From: Nostoc sp. CHAB 5824
Lineage (GTDB): Bacteria; Cyanobacteriota; Cyanobacteriia; Cyanobacteriales; Nostocaceae
Assembly: GCF_020829665.1 (NCBI RefSeq)
Contig: NZ_JAIVFT010000023.1
Coordinates: 1 to 64,000 of the forward strand
Direction: 5' to 3'
DNA length: 64,000 bases
Shown: piece by piece, positions 15,339-24,155 of the stretch
Layout of the letters: every line of letters starts with the position of its first letter
Numbering within the stretch: position 1 is the first letter of the stretch
The notes under the pieces: model-generated
Seen by the model: the letters and a program-made list of their open reading frames with translations, nothing else
What the model was told of the DNA's origin: nothing
Database searches by the model: none
Translations under genes and position numbers: made by a program

Positions 15339-17297
15339 ATGAGCATGAAATTGAGTGTTAAGCACACTGTTGATCAGTGGTTCAACAAAATAGCAAAGAA
15401 TCCAGCCCTTGGTGTAACTGTGTCGATTTTGTGGTTAATATTGATTGGCTGGATAGCTTTTGGGTGGAATTTGGGCAACACTGGCTTGATTGATGAGACA
15501 GAGCCGCTGTTTGCCGAAGCTTCCCGCCAGATGTTCGTCACAGGTGATTGGATTACTCCATTTTTCAATGGTGACACTCGTTTCGATAAACCTGCTTTAA
15601 TTTACTGGTGTCAGGCGATCGCTTATGCAATTATAGGGGTGAATGAGTGGGCTGTACGCCTTCCTTCAGCGATCGCAGCATTCGGCTTAGTTTGTTTAGC
15701 TTTTTACACCATACAGTGGTATTTGGCTAAACAAGACGAATTAGAGCAAGTTTCACGTCCTAATCGCCGCTACTTAACATCTTTCACAGCAGCAGCGCTT
15801 ATGGCACTCAATCCCGAAACTATTATTTGGGCGAGAACCGGTGTTTCTGATATGCTGCTCACCGGATGTATTGCATCAGCTTTGTTATGTTTCTTTCTAG
15901 GGTACGCAAGGAAGGAAGGGGGCAGGGGGCAGGGAGTGGGGGGAGATGAGGGAGACAAGGAGACAAAGGGACAAGGGGACAAGGGGACAAGGAGAATAAC
16001 CATACCCCATACCCCATTCCCTAATAAGTGGTATTTAGCTTTTTATGTGCTGATTGCTGGCGCAATTTTGACTAAAGGCCCAGTGGGAATTGTCTTGCCA
16101 GGGCTAATTGTTGCCGCCTTTTTACTTTACGTGGGAAAGTTCCGAGAGGTGTTGCGTGAAATGCGCCTTCTCGCGGGTATATTGATAATTTTAGGTTTAT
16201 CAGTGCCCTGGTATGCTTTAGTAATTTGGCGCAATGGCTGGAATTATATTAATGCCTTTTTTGGTTATCACAACCTGGAACGCTTTACAGAAGTAGTTAA
16301 TGGTCACTCAGCACCTTGGTATTTTTACTTTTTAATAGTGCTGCTAGGTTTTGCGCCATACTCAGTATATTTACCAATCTCTATAGTAAGACTAAAATTT
16401 TGGCAGCGATCGCACTGGCGATCCCTTGAACGTTTTCAGCAGTTTGGTTTATTCGCCTGGTTCTGGTTTGCTAGCATCTTTGGTTTTTTCAGCATTGCTG
16501 TCACCAAACTCCCTAGCTACGTCTTGCCTTTAATGCCAGCAGCAGCGATCCTGGTAGCCCTGTTGTGGAGCGACTTTTTCCAGGATACAGACGCTAGGCA
16601 AACAATAGCTGTTTCTTCCTCTGGCCTTGTCTCTGCCTCTGGCACTCCTCCCGTCTCCCCCTCTTTTCTAAGAGTTAGTGGTTGGGTGAATGTAGTGTTT
16701 TTATCAGTTCTGGCAACAGCACTGTTTAACATAACCCATATATTAGGTAGTGATCCAGCTATAAGTAATTTCCACGAACTAATTCAACAATCTGGTTTAC
16801 CAATAATAGCCGGCGTAATGTGGCTGGTTTGTGCCGTTTTAGTTGCGGGTTTATTACTAAGTCGCCGATGGAACTACATTATCGGTATTAATTTACTAGG
16901 GTTTGTAGCGTTTTTAATTTTTGTCTTAACGCCTGCTTCGTTTTTTATTGATCGAGAACGTCAATTACCCTTAAGGGAGTTGTCTGCTGTCATCTTAGAA
17001 GCAAAACAACCAAATGAAGAATTGATCATGCTTGGCTTCAAAAAGCCTAGTGTGGTATTTTACAGCCACATCCACGTAAATTATTTAAGATTTCCCAAAG
17101 AGGCTATAGAGCATATTCAAAACCAGGCTGCTAAAGGATTACAACCTCCATCATTGCTGCTATTGGCGGAACAGAAAAAGTTTTTACAAATGGAATTACA
17201 GCCAGATGATTATAAGAGTTTATCGACCAAGGGTGCTTACAACTTGGTTCGAGTTCCTTTTAAGAGAAAGAAAAATGACAAGATAGATATTTCATAA
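15339..17297 (+). CDS. GT39-family membrane glycosyltransferase (ArnT-like)
   Basis: A 652-residue polytopic membrane protein of the PMT/ArnT type, which transfers a sugar from a polyprenyl phosphate donor to a lipid or protein on the periplasmic side. The hallmark acidic motif GLIDETEPLFAEASRQM lies in the first external loop (about residue 48), followed by GDWITPFFNGDTRFDKPALIYW. At least ten hydrophobic segments follow. Two hydrophilic stretches look foreign: residues 190-229 (GGRGQGVGGDEGDKETKGQG and on) and about 425-447 (SSGLVSASGTPPVSPSF). The first is encoded by G-rich short tandem repeats that stay in frame. An alternative start is ATG 15345. The substrate is unknown. Confidence 0.85.
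   Translation: MSMKLSVKHTVDQWFNKIAKNPALGVTVSILWLILIGWIAFGWNLGNTGLIDETEPLFAEASRQMFVTGDWITPFFNGDTRFDKPALIYWCQAIAYAIIGVNEWAVRLPSAIAAFGLVCLAFYTIQWYLAKQDELEQVSRPNRRYLTSFTAAALMALNPETIIWARTGVSDMLLTGCIASALLCFFLGYARKEGGRGQGVGGDEGDKETKGQGDKGTRRITIPHTPFPNKWYLAFYVLIAGAILTKGPVGIVLPGLIVAAFLLYVGKFREVLREMRLLAGILIILGLSVPWYALVIWRNGWNYINAFFGYHNLERFTEVVNGHSAPWYFYFLIVLLGFAPYSVYLPISIVRLKFWQRSHWRSLERFQQFGLFAWFWFASIFGFFSIAVTKLPSYVLPLMPAAAILVALLWSDFFQDTDARQTIAVSSSGLVSASGTPPVSPSFLRVSGWVNVVFLSVLATALFNITHILGSDPAISNFHELIQQSGLPIIAGVMWLVCAVLVAGLLLSRRWNYIIGINLLGFVAFLIFVLTPASFFIDRERQLPLRELSAVILEAKQPNEELIMLGFKKPSVVFYSHIHVNYLRFPKEAIEHIQNQAAKGLQPPSLLLLAEQKKFLQMELQPDDYKSLSTKGAYNLVRVPFKRKKNDKIDIS
15909..16015. repeat. In-frame G-rich tandem repeats inside the GT39 gene
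   Basis: Repeated GGGGCAG, GGAGACAA and GGGGACAA units (for example AGGGACAAGGGGACAAGGGG), followed by CATACCCCATACCCCATTCC, form an intergenic-type short repeat within coding DNA. The insert keeps the frame open and adds about 35 hydrophilic residues between membrane segments. Confidence 0.8.
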
Positions 17298-17361
17298 AAC
17301 TATTAAATAATCATTAGTCATTTGTCCTTTGTGGATAATCAATGACTAATGACCCCATGAA

Positions 17362-20300
17362 TTAACATTTGTCATTGTAACCGTTGACAGCTAAAGCATG
17401 ATTTATCTGGTTTAATAGGTCTTCCATTGATATGGATCGCGGTAATATTTGGGTAGCGATCGCACCAACAATAGTTTCTATAGATTCCAAACCATTCTTC
17501 TTCTGCTTGTCAATTGCCTTATAAGCTACCCCAGGCTGAAAACTCGTTTCTGGGCGATTTAATCGCTGATTGAGTACCAAAATGGGTGGTAATTTATCAG
17601 GTGAATTTCCCAATGTTTTCAGTGCTTTTAGCACGTCTTTATGGATAGCGGATTCCCCTAAACAAATTAGCAGTAAGTCAACGCTTTGGTGGCGAATTTG
17701 TTGTAACACTTCTGCCCAACAGGGACTCATCGCCGCTTTAAAGCCTGCTGTTTGTAGGTACTGAATTAAAGCTTGGAACCACTCAGACCCCCGTTCAGCA
17801 GTTTCACTACTAATTGAGCAATTTTTTTCAGTCTGATAACCCTTAACTTGCTTGCGTTTAACTTGTGGTAAATCACGCAACATTGTCAAATCTACTACCA
17901 GGATGTTAGGAGGGCAGCAAATACCAGAAGCAATTTGCAGTACTGATAGTAAGGCATCTGATTTCTCGGTGCGACTGCTGTTGTCTTTGGCAAATGGTGT
18001 TAAGTAAGGAAATACAGATAGCCCTGGTATCTTAGAAGCTATTAGGGTAGTTGCGACATCGCAAGTAACCAGTGGTAGAGCCGCTAAACGTGGGTGCCCA
18101 ATTAGTTGTTGTAGATAAATTTGGGCGGTGGTACTTTCGACATCTAGCAAAATGACATCAAACTGCCATACCCGCGCCAACAGTTCTGCTTGATCTAAAT
18201 CATCTACTTCAATCACTCGGTGTTCTCGAAGTGAGGGGTGGGGATTAACCGATTCCAACTGGGGATTCACCAACCTAAGAATTCGCAGTGGGGTCTTAGT
18301 TGGGATAATTGCGCCCTTGTCTAACCCTTGCTGCAAAACTGCTTGTGCAGTACATAATTTTTCTAGAACTGGTGCTAAGACCTGATGCTCTACTGGCAAG
18401 CTTAAGAAACCATCGGCTCGGTTAGCAAATGCTTGCTCCTTTTCCGCTCCCGTTGCAGTCACAATTACAGATATATGACGGGTTGCGGTGTCAGATTTCA
18501 GTAAAGTCAGCACATCCCAGCCTGATAGCAGGGGTAGCAACGGATTCAAAAATATCGCTATTGGTTGCAAGCGCCGAGCTTTTTCGACTGCTTCTGTCCC
18601 TGATCGCGCAATCACTACCCGATATCCTAAACTTTTGAGTTTTTCGGTCAAGTCTTCAATATATCGGGCTACTGCCTCGACTACCAAGACCAACCGTTGC
18701 GAACTGGCAAGATGATGCTGTGCGGGCGTAGTAACATGCTGACGAGCAACTGCGGGATTTTCCCGTGTCTGTTGGTGTCGTGTTTCTTCCTCTTCTCTGA
18801 TTCCCATATCTGATTCAGAAAAGCCTGTTTTTGGGGGGCTGGGCGGCAGAAGTAGTGTAAACTGGCTACCTTTTCCTTGACGAGATAAGAAGCTGACATC
18901 TCCTCCGTGGAGCCGAGCCAAGGCGCGAGTTAATACCAGCCCCAGACCAGTGCCTTCAAATTGGCGGGTGAGAGGATTTTCCAGTTGTTGAAATTTTTGA
19001 AAGATTAAGTGTTGCTGGTGTTCAGGAATGCCAATGCCTGTATCCCAAACCGTAAAGGCAATCCATCCTTCCCAACGACTCACCCGCAGTCCAATTTCGC
19101 CAGATATTTCAGTGAATTTAAAGGCGTTGGAAAGTAGGTGTACTAGCATCTGGCGCAAGCGCAATTCATCTGCCACTATCTGGTCTAAACCTAGTTCAAT
19201 GGAAAGGCAGAATTGGGGAGCAGATGAACGGGCGTTTTGAGTTGGTGAGGCAGATGTAGTTTTGGTAGTTTGAGTGTGGATGGCTTTAGCATCTGATAAG
19301 GCGCGATCGCACACAGCCTGAATTTTCACCGGAGTCGGCGTTAAATCCATTTGTCCCGTTTCCATGCGGGTCAAATCTAAAATGTCATTAACCACACTCA
19401 TCAGGTGGCGTCCACTTTGATGAATCAGCCCCGCATAACGGGCTTGACGCTCGTTAAGTTCTCCCAACTGCTGATCCACGAGCAACCGCGATAATCCCAA
19501 AACGGCAGTTAGGGGAGTTTTGAGTTCATGACTAATACAAGCTAAAAATTCATCTTTCAACCGATTAAGTTGAATTAAATCGGCATTCTTTGCTGCCAAT
19601 TCTTTGCAAAGCTGTTGCTGCTCAGTTACGTCAGTAGCTAAAATCAACCACAAATCTGTGCTGAGTGCAACCTCCGACTCAGCACTCATGACTTTCAACT
19701 CAGGACTATCTAATGGAATTTTGGCAAACTGCCAAATTCGTTCCTGACCATTTTGCACTTCGACAACGCAAGTACAAGTACCTAGTTGACTATCCAAAAA
19801 GCATCGACTGGATGTAGTCTCTTCGACTGTTTGCTGCTCTTTGAGGTTGTTAATCGATGATGACAGAGATGGCAAGGCTTGTTGGGGCATTGCTTCACTT
19901 CTATCCGACAAGGTATTTTCGCCAAAAAGACCTTTGATCGGCGTCAGTTCATCTTCACCACCATTGGCATGAACCTTGATTGATCGTTGGATGACATATT
20001 CTGGTTTGTTTAAGCGGGTAGGGGCCAGTATTGCCTCCACCTGTTCCCTAACTCCTTCTGGATCTTTCAAGACTCCTAATTGCTGCCACCAGGCGGGATT
20101 TTGCGCTACCACCTCGCCAGTACCCGTTTGCAACATCAAAGGCCAAGGTAGTCTTTCCAGCAACTGTACCAGTGGCTTGTGTCCCAATGACTTGGGTTCA
20201 TTTGGCGTCTGCACACCAGCATCATACTCATGGCGATGCTCACTAGACAACCTTCCTGCTGAACTTGGTGACCCAGCCATGCGTTCTTTAGCCAACAATC

Positions 20301-20706
20301 GTAACAGACGTGAACTATCCAGCAGCCCCAAATATTGACCATCAGAGTCAATCAGCGCCCAATCTAAGTTCTGCTGTTTTTCGGCTTGTGCATAACGCAA
20401 GTGCAAGCTTAATTGCTCTACACGCTCAAAAGCTGATATTGTCTGTATTGGCTCAATTAGACCTTGACCCCAGGTAGAGAGTGATTGGTGTAAATTTATA
20501 TTTTTATCGTCACTATGTGCTAATAATTTTTGGATTAAACGGGCAGAATACAGCAATCCTATGGGAGATTGCTGTTGATTCACTACTACCAAGCGATCGC
20601 ACTGCTCTTGCTCAAAAATCTCCAACACCACTGCCAGAGAACTTGTTTGAGGGCAGCTAGGTACGGTTGCCTGAAAGTCATAAAGCGGGTAATGTAGCAT
20701 TAACAT
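17362..20706 (-). CDS. CBS-domain hybrid histidine kinase with degenerate receivers
   Basis: About 1114 residues from the chosen ATG at 20706 (MLMLHYPLYDF); the open frame continues to 20961 without obvious coding character. The order is: two CBS-like repeats (about 1-145), a PAS-like region (about 185-370), a HisKA domain with phospho-acceptor H393 in CISHELKTPL, a HATPase with SNAFKFTE and DTGIGIPEH, and then three receiver-like segments. In the first receiver the phospho-aspartate position reads Asn (AIFLNPLLPLLSGWDVL), so it is a pseudoreceiver. The others are also degenerate. There is no transmembrane segment, so it is cytoplasmic. It is divergent from kaiA, and a clock-related role is only positional inference. 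Confidence 0.85.
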   Translation of the reverse strand: MLMLHYPLYDFQATVPSCPQTSSLAVVLEIFEQEQCDRLVVVNQQQSPIGLLYSARLIQKLLAHSDDKNINLHQSLSTWGQGLIEPIQTISAFERVEQLSLHLRYAQAEKQQNLDWALIDSDGQYLGLLDSSRLLRLLAKERMAGSPSSAGRLSSEHRHEYDAGVQTPNEPKSLGHKPLVQLLERLPWPLMLQTGTGEVVAQNPAWWQQLGVLKDPEGVREQVEAILAPTRLNKPEYVIQRSIKVHANGGEDELTPIKGLFGENTLSDRSEAMPQQALPSLSSSINNLKEQQTVEETTSSRCFLDSQLGTCTCVVEVQNGQERIWQFAKIPLDSPELKVMSAESEVALSTDLWLILATDVTEQQQLCKELAAKNADLIQLNRLKDEFLACISHELKTPLTAVLGLSRLLVDQQLGELNERQARYAGLIHQSGRHLMSVVNDILDLTRMETGQMDLTPTPVKIQAVCDRALSDAKAIHTQTTKTTSASPTQNARSSAPQFCLSIELGLDQIVADELRLRQMLVHLLSNAFKFTEISGEIGLRVSRWEGWIAFTVWDTGIGIPEHQQHLIFQKFQQLENPLTRQFEGTGLGLVLTRALARLHGGDVSFLSRQGKGSQFTLLLPPSPPKTGFSESDMGIREEEETRHQQTRENPAVARQHVTTPAQHHLASSQRLVLVVEAVARYIEDLTEKLKSLGYRVVIARSGTEAVEKARRLQPIAIFLNPLLPLLSGWDVLTLLKSDTATRHISVIVTATGAEKEQAFANRADGFLSLPVEHQVLAPVLEKLCTAQAVLQQGLDKGAIIPTKTPLRILRLVNPQLESVNPHPSLREHRVIEVDDLDQAELLARVWQFDVILLDVESTTAQIYLQQLIGHPRLAALPLVTCDVATTLIASKIPGLSVFPYLTPFAKDNSSRTEKSDALLSVLQIASGICCPPNILVVDLTMLRDLPQVKRKQVKGYQTEKNCSISSETAERGSEWFQALIQYLQTAGFKAAMSPCWAEVLQQIRHQSVDLLLICLGESAIHKDVLKALKTLGNSPDKLPPILVLNQRLNRPETSFQPGVAYKAIDKQKKNGLESIETIVGAIATQILPRSISMEDLLNQINHALAVNGYNDKC

Positions 20707-21365
20707 AGGGCTTTGGGGGTCATTCTTCCTGTGGAAACCTCCGGCATTTCCATCTGCCAACTGTTGATGGTCTTTTCGCCTGAAGCCATATCCTCTAAGA
20801 AGACTCATATAAGCAACTCTGGTTATTTCAACGCCATTAAAACAACGGGATTTCCCCTCACGGACACTTGATTGCGGCCAAGTGCATTTTTCCAAGAGGC
20901 AACGTTTCTCATTTCTAGCAACTAGCCTCCCCAGTGTCTTACTGGTATTTAAACTCCTCATCGATAACGACGGCTAAAACAATTATGGCCCCAAAGAATC
21001 GCTTTAGAACCTTGAGGAATTATAATGATTTAGAATGGGACAATCCTTTAAGTTCGTTTAAGTATCTTATCAAGGAGCAAAATAAAAAAATATATCTATC
21101 TATATACATAGATATGGAAATAATAAATTAGCTACTGTGTCTTGCTATGCCCACAGATACCTCATCATCAAAGACCTACTAAGTCCTATTACTCAGTCGC
21201 TGCACTAGGTTGTTGAGTGGCTAGCACTATCTGCTAGTATAGAGCGTTATTTTGGGGTGAATTCACCAGTTTACTGCACACACAGTATTTTTTTAGAAGC
21301 GTTAGCCAAACTTATCAGCCCACGTTTCTTGGTCAGGGCGATCGAGGAGATAGATTCAAGAATAA
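20707..21365. promoter_or_regulatory. Divergent intergenic region upstream of kaiA and the hybrid kinase
   Basis: About 660 bp with no convincing gene. A possible sigma70-like promoter for kaiA is TTGAGT (21213-21218), 16 bp, TAGTAT (21235-21240), about 125 bp before the kaiA start. A GATCGAGGAGATAG stretch just before kaiA supplies the ribosome-binding site (GGAG). Near 21089-21118 an AT-rich palindromic run (TATATATCTATC) is present. Confidence 0.35.
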
Positions 21366-21947
21366 ATGTTATTACCGATATTGATTCTGCAACCTGATGT
21401 CAATAAATCTTTAAATAAGCCAGTTGACTTAGACAACCAAAAAGGTTGGAGCACATGGGTGTGGAAATTTATTGACGCGATTATTGCCCAATTTTGCTAT
21501 CTACCTGTTGTTGGAACTACTTCTGCAAAAAACTACTATTTACCAAATTGGCTACAACAAAATCCAGAGAAAGCATACACTGACAATTACGTCTATGTGT
21601 TTGCCAGTCATACCCAAAAAAGCCAACAGCATTTCCAGGAGATGACTCCGGCAGAAAAGCAAGGATTATTAAGACAGCTTAGACAAGATTACAGTCTGAT
21701 TCTTATAAACTATTTTACCACAGATAAAACACTTAAAGAAAAAATTGATAAATTTATCAATACTATATTTTATGCTAATATTCCTGTGCCCCAAATCATC
21801 GAAATTCACATGGAGATAATCGAAGAATTTTCTCACCAGCTAAAATTAGAAGGAAGAAGCAATGAAACGTTACTTGATTATCGCCTAACGTTGATAGATA
21901 TTCTGGCTCACCTGTGCGAAGTCTATAGGAGTTCGATTTCTAAATAA
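21366..21947 (+). CDS. kaiA: Circadian clock protein KaiA, short form
   Basis: A 193-residue KaiA. The C-terminal 100 residues (from MTPAEKQGLLRQL, through NIPVPQIIEIHMEIIEEFS, to DYRLTLIDILAHLCEVYR) are the four-helix domain that dimerises and binds the KaiC C-terminal tail to stimulate its autokinase. The pseudoreceiver found in the 284-residue unicellular-type protein is missing. About 90 unrelated residues rich in aromatic residues precede the core instead. Some Nostocales KaiA proteins are only about 102 residues, so an internal start near EMTPAEK is an alternative. It is the first gene of the kaiA-kaiB-kaiC-hgdD run. Confidence 0.92.
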   Translation: MLLPILILQPDVNKSLNKPVDLDNQKGWSTWVWKFIDAIIAQFCYLPVVGTTSAKNYYLPNWLQQNPEKAYTDNYVYVFASHTQKSQQHFQEMTPAEKQGLLRQLRQDYSLILINYFTTDKTLKEKIDKFINTIFYANIPVPQIIEIHMEIIEEFSHQLKLEGRSNETLLDYRLTLIDILAHLCEVYRSSISK

Positions 21948-22051
21948 ATTAAATTTCTCAATGTTGAAGTTGGAACAAGCTACTGGTGTTAGTTACTCCC
22001 AATACACGAGTAAATATTGTATTTCCACGATCGCGACTAGCTTGTAAGTAT

Positions 22052-22366
22052 ATGAATAAAGCCAGAAAAACTTACGTTCTCAAACTTTACGTAGCAGGGA
22101 ATACCCCTAATTCAGTTCGGGCATTAAAAACACTCAAAAATATTTTAGAACAGGAGTTTAAAGGTGTTTATGCTTTAAAAGTGATCGATGTACTGAAAAG
22201 CCCGCAACTGGCAGAAGAAGATAAAATATTGGCGACACCAACATTATCTAAAATTTTGCCTCCACCCGTTCGCAAAATTATCGGGGATCTTTCAGATAGA
22301 GAAAGAGTATTGATTGGATTAGATTTGCTCTATGAAGAATTGAGTGAAGGAGATTTTGAAGAATAA
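22052..22366 (+). CDS. kaiB: Circadian clock protein KaiB
   Basis: A 104-residue thioredoxin-like, fold-switching KaiB that binds phosphorylated KaiC and sequesters KaiA. Visible are the start KARKTYVLKLYVAGNTPNSV, the block VIDVLKSPQLAEEDKILATPTL and the C-terminal PPPVRKIIGDLSDRERVLIG with an acidic tail. The ATG at 22052 gives the family's usual length; the frame is open upstream to 21986 without coding character. It lies 104 bp after kaiA and 135 bp before kaiC. Confidence 0.96.
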   Translation: MNKARKTYVLKLYVAGNTPNSVRALKTLKNILEQEFKGVYALKVIDVLKSPQLAEEDKILATPTLSKILPPPVRKIIGDLSDRERVLIGLDLLYEELSEGDFEE

Positions 22367-22501
22367 AATCATTTACAAAAGACCATTTATAAAATAGGTT
22401 TTAACTGTGTAGAAGAGCAATGTTTACAAATAACTTCAAAAAAATCGAGTCCCAAATTTAGCAATAAAAAACAGTTTTTAATACCCTTTTGTTATCAAGC
22501 A

Positions 22502-24064
22502 ATGAGTCAAAACGAGCCATTAGAACCAAATAAACCACCGAAAATTGGGGGTGTAGAAAAAATTCGCACGATGATCGAAGGGTTTGACGATATTAGTCAT
22601 GGTGGTTTACCAATTGGGAGAACTACCTTGATCAGTGGCACTTCAGGTACAGGTAAAACTTTATTCTCTCTTCAATTTCTCTATAACGGCATCACCTACT
22701 TTGACGAAGCAGGAGTATTTGTTACTTTTGAAGAATCACCCAGTGATATTATTAAAAACGCTCATGTTTTTGGGTGGAACCTGCCACGCCTAATCGAGGA
22801 AGGTAAATTGTTTATTCTCGATGCATCTCCCGATCCAGAAGGGCAGGATATCGTTGGTAATTTTGACTTATCTGCACTCATTGAGCGATTGCAATATGCT
22901 ATTCGCAAATATAAAGCTAAACGAGTTTCAATCGACTCAATAACAGCGGTATTTCAGCAGTATGAAGCTATGGGAGTAGTACGACGCGAGATTTTTCGCC
23001 TCGTAGCACGTCTCAAAGTACTGAATGTCACCACTATTATTACAACTGAACGTAGCGAAGAATATGGCCCCGTTGCTTCTTTTGGGGTGGAAGAATTTGT
23101 TTCCGATAATGTAGTAATTGTTCGCAATGTTTTAGAAGGAGAACGCCGACGCCGCACAACTGAAATTCTCAAGTTGCGCGGTACAACTCATATGAAAGGC
23201 GAGTATCCTTTCACGATTACTAATGAAGGAGTTAACATCTTCCCGCTGGGAGCAATGCGCTTGACTCAACGGTCTTCTAATGTCAGAGTATCTTCTGGTG
23301 TCAAAACCTTAGATGAAATGTGCGGTGGTGGTTTCTTTAAAGATTCAATTATTTTGGCAACAGGAGCCACAGGTACTGGTAAAACCCTGTTAGTAAGTAA
23401 GTTTATTCAAGATGGTTGCCTGAATGGAGAACAGGCAATACTATTTGCTTACGAAGAATCACGCGCCCAACTATCTCGTAATGCTTCTTCTTGGGGAATT
23501 GATTTTGAAGAATTAGAAGATCAAGGTTTACTCAAAATAATTTGTACCTATCCCGAATCAACTGGTTTAGAAGATCACTTACAAATCATAAAATCAGAAA
23601 TTGCCGTCTTCAAACCAGCTCGCATCGCCATTGACTCACTATCAGCATTAGCTAGAGGAGTGAGCAATAATGCATTTAGGCAGTTTGTAATTGGTGTGAC
23701 AGGTTATGCTAAACAAGAAGAAATTACTGGTTTCTTTACCAACACAACTGACCAATTTTTGGGAGCGCATTCAATTACTGACTCGCATATCTCCACGATT
23801 ACCGATACAATTCTGATGTTACAGTACGTAGAAATTCGCGGAGAAATGTCGCGGGCAATTAACGTATTTAAAATGCGCGGGTCTTGGCATGATAAGGGCA
23901 TTCGTGAGTATAATATCACTGCTGATGGTCCCGATATTAAAGATTCTTTCAGAAACTACGAACGGATTATCAGCGGTGCTCCTACTCGCGTTAGTATCGA
24001 TGAAAAGGCGGAACTTTCTCGCATTGTTAGGCGTTTTGAAGACAAACAGAGTTCCGAACCCTAA
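22502..24064 (+). CDS. kaiC: Circadian clock ATPase/kinase KaiC
   Basis: A 520-residue double RecA-like ATPase. The Walker A motifs are GTSGTGKTLFS (N-terminal CI domain) and GATGTGKTLLVS (CII). The paired catalytic glutamates follow in TFEESPS and AYEESRA. The adjacent Ser-Thr autophosphorylation sites of CII are present in HISTITDTI, and the C-terminal tail that KaiA binds is intact. It forms the hexamer at the core of the circadian oscillator. The last codons and stop lie in the first unit of a short direct repeat (24060-24115) leading to hgdD. Confidence 0.97.
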   Translation: MSQNEPLEPNKPPKIGGVEKIRTMIEGFDDISHGGLPIGRTTLISGTSGTGKTLFSLQFLYNGITYFDEAGVFVTFEESPSDIIKNAHVFGWNLPRLIEEGKLFILDASPDPEGQDIVGNFDLSALIERLQYAIRKYKAKRVSIDSITAVFQQYEAMGVVRREIFRLVARLKVLNVTTIITTERSEEYGPVASFGVEEFVSDNVVIVRNVLEGERRRRTTEILKLRGTTHMKGEYPFTITNEGVNIFPLGAMRLTQRSSNVRVSSGVKTLDEMCGGGFFKDSIILATGATGTGKTLLVSKFIQDGCLNGEQAILFAYEESRAQLSRNASSWGIDFEELEDQGLLKIICTYPESTGLEDHLQIIKSEIAVFKPARIAIDSLSALARGVSNNAFRQFVIGVTGYAKQEEITGFFTNTTDQFLGAHSITDSHISTITDTILMLQYVEIRGEMSRAINVFKMRGSWHDKGIREYNITADGPDIKDSFRNYERIISGAPTRVSIDEKAELSRIVRRFEDKQSSEP

Positions 24065-24115
24065 ATTTAGTATCGTAGTATATTCTTTCCTAAATTTAGT
24101 ATCGTGCTATATTCT
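24060..24115. repeat. 27-bp direct repeat, two copies, across the kaiC stop
   Basis: CCTAAATTTAGTATCGTAGT ATATTCT (24060-24086) recurs with two changes at 24089-24115. Copy one contains the kaiC stop codon. Each copy holds a TATATTCT word that could act as a -10 element for hgdD, 40-70 bp downstream. Confidence 0.8.
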
Positions 24116-24155
24116 GTGGTGAAGAAAGGTTTTCTGCCGCTAGATTGATTTTCGT

